DNA from: Petrosia ficiformis
Lineage: Eukaryota; Porifera; Demospongiae; Haplosclerida; Petrosiidae
Assembly: GCA_947044365.1 (NCBI GenBank)
Contig: OX345643.1
Span: forward strand, 3,676,001-3,740,000
DNA length: 64,000 nt
Direction: 5' to 3'
In this document: in pieces, positions 21,082-32,000 of the stretch
How the letters are laid out: each line of letters opens with the position of its first letter
How positions within the stretch are numbered: position 1 is the stretch's first letter
Made by a program: the position numbers and the translations under genes
Notes under the pieces: model-generated
The model's input: the letters and a program-made list of their open reading frames with translations, nothing else
Databases searched by the model: none
Told to the model about the DNA's origin: nothing

Positions 21082-23660
21082 GTAGTGGAAGACTCTGCTA
21101 ATGGTGACGGTCAACTAGAGGACTTTGATGGTGACAACTGTGATGGTCGATTTGCTTATGCAACCATTCATAGTTACCTGGATTGCGGAGTTTATCCCAA
21201 AGATTTTTCGAAATCAGACAAATTGGCACTTCGTAAAAGAGCCAAGTACTTTTGTACTAAGGATGCTGATCTATACTATGTTGGTGGTTCTTCAGTAAGT
21301 TTACAGTGTTAGTTTTCAAAGGTATATGCAGTGTAACATAACACTGAATAGTAATACTTGTACTTCAAATGTGAATATATTGTGAAATTGTAAAAAATGT
21401 AAGTTGCATAATAAACAACTAAATCACAGAATAAAAACAGTTATATATCTGAATAAACAAAATACTGCTTTGTTTACCTAACACTATAGAGAGAGATGAT
21501 AAAAATGCAAAGACAGAGAGGTTGGTTATTGAAGACTTGGGCCAACGACAACGTATTGTTGCCAGAGTGCATGATAGCGCCCACAACAGCTCACTTGACA
21601 TGGTAGCTTCAAAGTATTACTGGCCAGGATTATCTAAAGATGTCAAACTCTATGTACATTGTTTGTGTGACTCTATTATATTATACTGTGGGAGTTGTTA
21701 TGGATAGATAGGTTTTTAAGTGTTTATTTTGGTGTTGATTGCTTGTGAAGCCACAAGTTTGCAGCCTAAAATTCATCTAAATATTATTGTAGATTGAATC
21801 CTGTGAGCAATGCCAGAGGAACAATTACAAGTTACACAAAACCTCAGGGGTTCTTCATCCTATCCCTGTAAAACCAAAAATCTGGAGTCAAGTTGGTATG
21901 GACCTTATTGGTCCCCTGCCTGAAACTCCACGTGGGAACAAGTATATTGCCATATTAACAGGATATTTTTCAAAGTGGGCTGAGGCTGCTCCCTTGCAAA
22001 ATAAATCAGCACTTGGTGTGGCTAAATTCATCTACTCCGTAAGTGAATTGTGTATGACAGTTCATATACGTACATTTATGGATATAATAACTGATGTATT
22101 CTGTATAGGTCATATGTAGGTCGTAGGATGGGTTGTCCTGAGACACTTATCACAGACCAAGGTCGTGAGTTTGTGAATGAACTATCACCAGCACTCGACA
22201 CTTTTACCAACACAGAACATCGTATTACAAGTGCTTACCCACCCTCAGGTTATTATCATGATCAAATGAGATTCTAGCTAAATTATAATAATAATTATTT
22301 AATTTACCTAACTTTGCAAACTAATGGTCTCACTGAGCGATTCAACCAGACACTTTCAAGGTGTCTTACAAAGATTGTCAATGAATCTCAAACTGACTGG
22401 GATGAGAAGATCAATACAGTACTGATGGTGTACAAAGTCTTCGCAACAATCGTCAACAAAATATTCCCCTTATTTTATGTTGTTTCAACAGAGAATGCGA
22501 CTCCCAATTGATAACGAAATTATGCCGATTGATCAACTGCGAAGAGATGATACAACTAGTATTGACCAAGAGATAGACCAGCTAATGGATGTGTGAAGCA
22601 AAGTATTTAAATCAGCCGAACTAAACATTCTCTCTGTGCAGAAATCACAGAAAGAGACTTATGACAGTAAACACAAGGTGCAAGTGCTATCAGAAGGAAC
22701 AGAAATTCTTTTAGAGAATACTTATCAGAAACAAAGGAAAGGTGGCAAAATGGAACCACTGTGGTTAGAACCATTCCGTATCAACAGATGTTTAGGAAAA
22801 GGTTTGTATGAGTTGAAAAACATGAATGGGGAAGTCATGAAAAAGAAAGCGAATATCAATTGCTTAAAATTGTACAAACGAAAACAAAACATTTCCTCCA
22901 CACTACCAGGAAATGAACCTTCAGTAAGCAACGACTCTCCTCTGACAACCCATATTGTAGATAGCTGTCTTCAAATGGACGTACCACCAGTAAACAACAG
23001 TCTCATAGCAAATACCACCTTAACACTTATAGACAAGTTGGAGAGCTTATTGTTTGACAGCAGTTTGATGCGCTTGTGGAGAACAGGAGCATTTGAGGAG
23101 CTTTATATGCCTGAGGAAGATATTGATGTTGATGTAAGTTTGTATGCATAATTATGCATGTGTAGTATAATTAAGTTTTCATCTATTATTAATCTATTAT
23201 TAATTATTATGTTGTCAACAAAAGTGCCAATAATATTTATAATTTAAGTGTTCAAATTTTATTTTTTAGCTTACTAACCTTTATAAAGAAAAAGATCACC
23301 ATGCCCTCAGCAAGGATGTTGATGTTGCCATTTGGCAAGACTATAGAGCGTACAAGTGTCTAGATCCAGTTGTGGATGCAACTGACTTTATCGTAATTAA
23401 TAACCAGCAATATGATGAATTTGATGAGTTCAAGAAAACAGAGATTATGTCATACATCAGCTACCTCGAAATTCTACAGCTTTATCTCCAACATAGACCA
23501 CACCTAGTAGCATCAGTTATAACAAGATATGAACAAACTTACCTTCAGCTTTTGAGTACACAAGTTGATGAGCTATGCAAATGGGTGTACAAACTGAGGG
23601 ACCAATTTGTAGCCAAAGGAGCAGAAGTGTTCAAAGCTGAGGTGGAAGAAGTAAAGCAGG
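21082..23660 (+). pseudogene. Intron-bearing integrase gene (GIN/KRBA2/Ginger type), broken, with novel C-terminal extension
   Basis: Exons I can see: about 21082-21294, 21492-21653, 21793-22042, about 22122-22250, 22318-22500, 22540-23133 and 23271-23660. They encode an H2C2 zinc-binding region (VARVHDSAHNSS, KYYWPGLS, CEQC) and an integrase core with the D-D-E residues in GMDLIGPL, ITDQGREF and GLTERFNQTL, then a C-terminal strand-rich tail. No gag, protease or RT is present. Retained introns suggest a host gene or a Ginger-type DNA transposon rather than an LTR retrotransposon. Damage: the junction near 22250-22316 lacks a proper acceptor AG, and an in-frame TGA lies at about 22594-22596. 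The last exon (DHHALSKDVD, then a helical region ending EVEEVKQ) has no family I recognise. Confidence 0.7.
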
Positions 23661-23689
23661 TATATATTATAAAAGTAAAATAAAATAGG

Positions 23690-24400
23690 CTAGAATCTAT
23701 ATACCTCTTGAAAGATATAATATGAACAAGCAAAGAACTCGGGTTTTAGTTGCAGGCCTAAACTTACCATTAGCAATTTTCTTAATTAAGTTGATAGATA
23801 TTATGTCATAAGTTCTTCAAACTTATTTAAAAATTTAAACAAAATTACAACACTAACTCAGTTGTTTATGCTCTCGTACAAAACAAATCAAACCAAAAGA
23901 CAGCTGTCTATTGTTTGTGGAACAAACATCTCGTGATGGAAAAAACTTATAAAACAGTATTGTCTTTCTTTCAACTATTAGACATGTACATGTATATGAA
24001 CAATTGATCATAAGTTTGTTGTAATTTTGTCTATCTGGCTTCGTAATAAATTAATTTTTTTTTTAATAAATAAAATTTAAAAACATATACCGGTATATGA
24101 AGATAAAATTAATATTAATAAATTATATAATATCATAAAAAATTATAATTATAAAATAAAATTTTTACATGTGTCAGTGTGAAGTAAAAATATGGTCAAA
24201 TAAATATATTTGAGAATAAAGCAGCAAATTAAAATATTTAGTATATGAAACAAATTTTATATTAAAATGAACTAAAGTGGTTTATTCCAGAAAAAAAAAC
24301 AGAGATTGCATAACCTGTAATCATATTGGACGTATTATATTGCCAGTAATAAGAAGTAAATAAAATAGAAAGCAAGTGATAGATAATTATAATGTAGTGA
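23690..24400. other. AT-rich intergenic DNA
   Basis: I see no gene here. The stretch 24040-24260 is very AT-rich. A minus-strand AATAAA (tttatt at 24281-24286) lies about 120 bp past the stop of the next gene and is its likely polyadenylation signal. Confidence 0.6.
24281..24286 (-). terminator. Polyadenylation signal AATAAA
   Basis: A canonical hexamer on the minus strand, downstream of the stop at 24405-24407 of the EGF/TM gene. Assignment is by position only. Confidence 0.45.
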
Positions 24401-24404
24401 AATG

Positions 24405-27400
24405 TTAAAACTGTGTTTCAACCTGATCTCCTATTACACTCAGTCTCTGTGGAGATACTCCTACATTGGATGAAGACGTGGTGGTATTGTTGATAGGTGG
24501 TTTGCCCTGTGAGAAGAACAAAATATAACATCAACGTAACAAAAAAGTGTTTCTTAAATACTTGAACAATAAGTGAAGTGTACACTTAATTTCTATAATA
24601 AGAGTTGTGGGGCTCCGAGAGTAGAGTGAGGCCAGGGTAAACTTTGAATTTTGGCCCCATACCTCAAAATTTTTTGCTGTAGTTTAACTTTGTTTGTAAA
24701 AAAACAGCATTTAAGAACTTATCATTGGGCCCCCAAGAGGTCGAGGGCAATATCCTCTCCCCCTCTCTCAGCGGGGCTGAGGCTTGTGCATGATGTTATG
24801 CTTTCAAACATTCAATTTTAAAAAAAGCCTAAAGAGTCAGGTCTACAATTTATTAAGGAAGCAAATTTGATTCATGTAAACATTTCAATTTTGGGTTCCA
24901 CAAAATAGGAGTGTACATGTCTGTCTCCTTTCTTTGAATATTCTAGTTTTTTTTACATGGCCCACCTGTGCAACAAGATAGCGATTTAGAATCTGTTCAG
25001 ACCATGTTAGTAGCTGGAGGCCATCCGGAGGTATTCGGACATTCTCAGGTTTTTTGTTAACCATGTACAGTAATCTTGTTAAGTCTCTCATTACATTTCT
25101 GTGGGAAAAATTAAAAATAATGACAAATGAAGTTTGTTAAAATTACGAGTAGAATCACTTAATTAAACCTTTCCTACATCAGATGTAAATATAGATTGTA
25201 TACTGATTTAGTGGGATTACAGCTATTTGGGGCAAAGGCCAAGGAAGCCAAATAGCTGTATTGCTGAAACATCCAGTTGTCTAAGCCATATTCATATTTA
25301 CTTAGGGTTACGGAATACCAGTTTTTTTAGAAATAATTACTTACACACACACTCTCTCTCTCTCTTTATTACCCTACACAGTGTGCAAGGGTTAAGTGAT
25401 TCTGTCTGTCTGTCTGTCTGTCTGTCCATCATGCAAAACAATTTCAGAAAACAACTTTGTAATAGTCTAAACATTTTCTAATCACATCAAACAACTCAAA
25501 ATTATTTCTATGCATACATTGGAGAGGCTATTGCAGTTCACAGTATCTACAATTTTTATGCTTTCAATCCTTTAGTCGCATGCGCCAGACCCATACCACA
25601 AAAAAGGGTCTGATTGCAAGGAATATATCAGTTTATTCTTGGCACATGAAAAGCTGCATCCCAATCAGATTGCTTAACGTCATGATAGGTCATTATTTAT
25701 ACACTCATTACGTGCTTTAAGAAAATGGAATAAGAAGCAGTGATCTATAGAGTAGCTTTAGATGTGAAATGAAAACAGTAGGAAGCTATAATGCTTTTTC
25801 TACACAAGAAAGATGTATTTGTAATAATACCAACTGGATTAGGAAATAGTCTGTGTTATTTTATTGGTATTGTCATATGCATAACTATATGGCCTCCTTA
25901 AACATACAAGACTCTTTCTCATGATAAGAGTCTGGTGTGTGAGACTATGCTTTTTTATTATTAGTTTAGAAAAGTCCACAAGAGTTTTTAAAATTATTCG
26001 TTGTTCTATGTTTGCTTTCACCAATGAATAATAGTCTAACGTAGTATAAATAGTAGAATGTTTTTTTTTGTAATTATTATTATACCACTGATGAAGGTAG
26101 TTGTATAACTGTTTGGTTATTATAAAAACAATTATTGATTGGTGTGAGCAAACATAGAACAATGAATATTACACTACCCAATCATTCAGGACTTTTCAAT
26201 ACAGTTTTTAAAATTGTTTAATATGGTACAATAATTTTGGCATTTGATTACTGCATAAGTCTGGAACAAGTAAGGTTTGCAAAAAATGTGATGTCAATCC
26301 CTTCATAGACATGTTCACTGTGCATTCCAGTTAAAATAACAATACTATAGTGTTCTAAACAGACACAATTTGATATTTAAATATGCCTGCCATCTCAGTT
26401 CTTTGTGATACAAAATAACACATCCCTTGTTAGACTATATGACAGCATTATCTTTGGTGGGAAGTTCAGTGTTGTAATAAGACCTCCTAATAAATACACA
26501 TTGTAGCTTGAAATAACATAGCAACGGTATCTCCACATAACCTTAAAACATATTCATAGTCAAAGAATTGCTGAGGCATCTGTTAAAAAATATATAAAAA
26601 GCACTCGTCTCTTCCAACACCACAAATTTCAGCTATGATAATTATTAATCAACTTCCTGTCCTTAACTTATACACCTGCCATCAAATATACATAACCACA
26701 CTCATATCGATAGATACTGATGAGTGATGTAGGTTAAGGATCATCAAATGTATAATTATTTGAGTGTGCTCCTTGTGAAGTTATGTCAGAGACCATATCA
26801 ATGCTCTTACTTGTACTGTTGAGTAGCTGGTGAAGTTTGAGGTAGTTCCTTAAGCCTACGTCTCATATCATTTAACATTTTAAGAAACATTTCTGAGTGT
26901 AAGCGAAGTACTGAAAGTTTTGTAAAGAATTCTTCCTTTTCTTCATTGCTTACTAGAGAGACAAGAGAATGAGTGAATGAATGATAGAATACAGGTATAT
27001 ATAATTATAGACAACAGATAGATTTGAACACATAATATTATATTATAAAATGCTAAAGACTTTTGAAAGATTCATAGAATCTTGTACATGTTTTAATGTT
27101 GTTAACAAGTAATGCATTTTATCACACAGGATTGAAGCATTCAACTAATTTTCATAATTACTTACAACAACAGATTGCCTCTCGTTACATTTCGGGGCAA
27201 TCATTTTAACATTTGATTTACAATGAGTGAATATATCATTCCAAATACCACAAAACAGTGTTCCATGCATAATTAATTATGAATGAAATAATAAATATCA
27301 TTTCACAATTTACTTTTGATTGAAGCATCATCAGATTCAAAGTAATCATCCATAACAGTATTTCCATCATATTCCTGAAATAAAGACATGACAATAAAGA

Positions 27401-28988
27401 ATAGAATGCAGGATCAGTTGGAATCAAAGCATTGTGATGAAGCAATTTTGTATCATTTGAGTTCTGATCATTGCCTGACAAAATTTTGTTTGCTCTTTAA
27501 TTTTATATTATGATGTATATCATAATCTTTGTTTACAAATTTGGTTAATTAACAATCATTGAAAGGTTTATGATAAAAGCACATTATTATCAAAATAATA
27601 CTAATAAAAACATGCAATACTCTTTAATCTACAGGTTAAAATTGCCAATATCCATGGTTTTGCATACACTATAACCTGTAATCTAACACAGTTATGGTAT
27701 AATTATATATAATTATATATATATGTATATATGTATATAGTATGATGGTGACATCATCCCTCTGATGTGGTGAGTTTTATATATTGTATATAGATCTTCC
27801 ATGTGCACACTATGCAGGAGATCTCACAATCATACAATATATTGTATATAGTATGCTAACAGGTCCTATATACAAAATATAGGACCCTTGTTTTGTGTCC
27901 TCAGATATGATATAGCCCACGCAGGCTCGGGCTATATCACATCCAAGGACACAAAATGAGGGTCCTATATGCAGTATATAGGACCTATTAGCATACTATA
28001 TACAATATATTGTATGATGGAGCTCCTGCATAGTGTGCACATGGAAGGTCTATCTATATACAATATATAGAACCCGCCACATCAAAGGGATGATGTCACC
28101 ATCATACTATATATATATATTTATTTATTTTTTAATTTATACCATGCTTATCCTATCTGACCAATCAGATTGCAGAATTCAATATAACAAATCAGAGTTA
28201 CCTACCACGAAATGTAATTAGGAACAATCAATCAGATCTATTTATATAGCTATCATTATACACTCAGGAGCCCATAATGACGTTGACCTAAGAGTGGGAG
28301 CAGCAGACAACCATGATTTAAATTGGTTGAAACTATCTGTCTGATCTGACCGTCTGTTATGCCTTCGTTAAATATATAGCGAACAGCTGCTACTACAATG
28401 ACTAAGTTTCCTGTAAAACAGAGAAAAGAATTGGGCAATAATCTGCCTCATGTAGACTGTGAAGATGTTGCTAGTGAGGCCAATCACTTCAATGATGTCA
28501 AACACTCTTGAGTAGGACTAAATAGTTGTTTCTTGGCTTCCCCAAAACATACTCTCACTTTCCTGATAGTAGGTGACTCCATTTCTGCCTCCAGACATGT
28601 TCGTTTCATAGCTAACCTAGTCTCACAGGCCAGCACTTCGCTCCAAGATGAAGGGTCTGCTCTATTGCAACTTGTACTTTACGCAGTATATACTGCGGTA
28701 CAATCAGATTTACACACATGAGAAAATCACATGATAATCCGTGCAAAATTATTGCAATAAATAATGAATACCGTTGGGACGGGACCCTCGCCTACGTGGC
28801 AAGGTAATACAAACTATAATTTCGAAATATAATATGCCAAAAGATTATAATTATCATTGCTCGTTTGTATGGTCATATAATAATGAGAATGTTTACTTCA
28901 GATTGTTTAGTTTGTGTATAAAACATATTAAGTTATAAAACCGTACTGGCATGTTAGTTTTTATAGTAATATTATAATAGATATAGAT

Positions 28989-29024
<36 letters not shown>

Positions 29025-32000
29025 AATTATATAAACTAACATGTCACTACTTATTACTTAGTATGATTATACTAGTCTCTTCCTTGTCTATACTATAAGT
29101 CTTACATTTTAGTCTCTGTATTATCTGAAAGAAGAAAGAAAGATCCTCAAATCGTCTTGTGAAATATTCCACAAAGACAGCATAGACAGGTCCTCAAAAC
29201 TGCTGACGTTCGAGTAACGTGCACAGCACATGACTTGAAATTGAAATAGGCGGAGTTTGAAAGTAATGGAGAATGCTTGGAGCCAGTACTCGATGTTGTA
29301 GCAACCACTACCCAAATTTTGTTTGCTTTTATGTAGTGCTTTGCTAGCGATAGTCATGATACAGGAGTAGTTATGTTTTGATGTGTCCAGATGCCTCCAC
29401 GAGTCTTCTCAAGTCTGGAAACAGTAACCGTGAGTTATAAACATTGTGATAACTTTATAACCGAAAGGTTTAAGAAGAATTCCTACGTTGTTTTTTTTCC
29501 TTGTATAATTTGAAGTCTACCAGTACCCCTTTTGAAATGTCAATGTTTTTATTTTTCCAGAAAAATTGCTAACACACACACACAGACACACAGACACACA
29601 GACACACAGACAAAACGATTACCGTACCCTTCCGCCTACGCTACGCGGCGAGGGTAATTATTATGTCTGTTATAACTAGAGCTGCCAACATTTTTGGGTT
29701 TTCTTCCCTTAAGAATGAACAAGAATAAGTAATCGGCAAATTTATAGATGGAAAAGTTGTTATGTGTTTGCCAACTGGTTTAGGAAAGAGCCTCTGTTTC
29801 ATCACATTACATGATTTAATTAAAGGTCCTTGTGATCCTTCAATTGTTGTTGCAATATCACCACTGAACAGTTTGATGTCTGATTAAGTGGATAGTTGTA
29901 AAAATCGAGGGTTGAAAGCTGTTTGTGTCTGTGTTGATGATGAGTCAACATGTGTTGACTGGCTGGGCAAACGTTGTTGCCATGGGGAGTATGTGATCGA
30001 TTGCGCTGATTTACATATTTCCGCATTCCACATGTACAACTCGCTCTGAAGCAATACACTAGACCCTTCCTCCTGGAGAGAAGGGGCTGACCTGTAAGAC
30101 TAAGCTATCCTTGGAGATCGTCGAGGTGTAAATGCCTTATTAATGAAGGCATACACTTGTGGGTTCTAAAAATAGTAACAGACGGTCAGACAGATAGTTT
30201 GACTAATTTAATTAAATGCGTGGTCATCTGTCGCTCCTACTCTTATGCTTTCTGGTCAACGTCATTATGGGCTCCTGTTATACTACATTGTTGAAGATCA
30301 AGAGAGGACAGTCAGTTAGAATTCAGTTTTTATACAGCTATTGAGTCTGATAAATCATGCAATTTGTTAGATTGCTTGTCGTCATTTGCCATCCCTCATT
30401 ATACTGAATACTGCAGTGCATAGTAAGTAAGTACCCATTAAAGAGGAAAAGATTTGAGAATCATTAAACAACTAAAGAGGGTACAAGTTGGTTAGATCTG
30501 ATTTGTCAAAATATAGTAAATATTGCATACATTGGATATCTACCTCCAACCAGTGATATAAGACCTGTTATATTCCTCAGGAAAGAGCAGTGCTTTCATA
30601 AAGCATCAGAAGTCCCTTGGGCCACAACCTCGAGACTTACTCCGCTTAATTCAAACACTGCTCTTTTCCATGGAATATAATGGGTCTTACATCCCTGGCG
30701 GGAGATATCCTATGCGTATGCTATAGCTAACAAGTGCATCACAAGTACCAACAGGTTATATATATGTATATATATATTTGTTTAATTGGAGAAAGCCCAA
30801 TGTGATTTAAGAGAGTAAGTTGGAGATGTAACTAATTCATGTATGTAAGCTTTTATGCTCTTAGAGATCATTTATAACAAGTATTATGTATTGTATTTAG
30901 GATTTGAAACTTGAAAGATCAGCAAGTATGGTTTTATGTAAATAGAATCTTATTTCACTCAAACTTGTACAATTTAACAGCTTGTAACTCTGGCTTTTTA
31001 CTGAAATTTCAGCTGTAAGAATGTGTGTTCAGTAGTATTAAGTCTGATATTTTTATTAATGATCAACTTTATAACAATATTCGATATACACGAGCAGCAT
31101 ACTGGATGCAAAAAAAAGCAGAGCATTTCCATATTCACAGCAATACAAAACACTACAAGATGAAGATGGCACATGAATGTACGACATTGCATTTGATTTG
31201 CATACTTCGCCGCTCACAGTAAAAAGTCTATTGCTACATGATGATCACAATGATAATTTTTGTTTTGTTAATCGTATATGTACTTCACGTATTACCTCAG
31301 TTCCAGGGTTCTCCATTGTTGATGATTCAGCTGACTTTGCAGCTTGTTCGTCAGATCGAGCAGTTCTTTCAGCAATATCTAACTGACCCACACTACACAG
31401 AAGAGATATTACATTATATATATTTGAAATAGAGTTGTGCAATAAATGATAATGCCTTAGTTTTTGTATGTTGTTATAAATTATACCAAGTGTGTGATAT
31501 ATAAATTCTGACCTCGATCTCCTGAGAAAAGCACAAGCTATTGAAGTAATGATTACAGCAATGATTACTAGTATAACTGAACCCATAACAGTTATAACAA
31601 TAAGAGCCCACTCAGGTAATGCAGAGGTAGCTGAGCCTGTCAATACAAAGTAATTAATGAACTACTGCTAAGATATTGAGATACGCATGTATAAAAGCTG
31701 TTGATGAAGTGAATACCTAGCAATTACATGTGAATTGGAAGAACATTTGGGTGTGTTATGTAACATTACAAAATTCATTTGTTAAACATGTCAACATGAA
31801 GACACTTTTCACTCCCACACAAAATATGTCAATGCTATTCTTATTTTTATCAACTAGATACTCTGTTGACATTGGTTTTTACTTGTAAACACAATATATA
31901 CTCAATAGCAAAGCTAATATAAAGAGCTAATATAAAGACTAACTTAAACTTGCCTCTGTAATGATTGTTAAATCAATTAACTACAAAATGCAACAACACA

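Larger units (their letters stand above)
28262..30285. mobile_element. Element with about 100-bp inverted ends carrying a RecQ-like fragment
   Basis: Left words aggagcccataatgacgttg, agtgggagc, aaactatctgtctg and gaccgtctgtta (28267-28360) return inverted at 30170-30282 as taacagacggtc, cagacagatagttt, gctcctactct and caacgtcattatgggctcct. About 2 kb lies between, including a RecQ-like coding remnant and simple repeats. No transposase was recognised. Confidence 0.6.
27375..31295. other. 3.9-kb intron of the EGF/TM gene with nested repeats
   Basis: It holds the 370-bp palindrome, the element with inverted ends and the RecQ-like piece, plus TA and ACACACAG microsatellites. The part 30300-31290 shows no gene or repeat structure that I can define. 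Confidence 0.6.

Noticed and set aside
24885..25091. Stand-alone 68-codon minus-strand gene
   Set aside because: It is one exon (24966-25098) of the EGF/TM gene, with acceptor and donor at its borders and phase agreement with neighbours.
25839..26162. 107-codon minus-strand open frame
   Set aside because: Lysine- and isoleucine-rich chance frame in an AT-rich intron; no splice or homology support.
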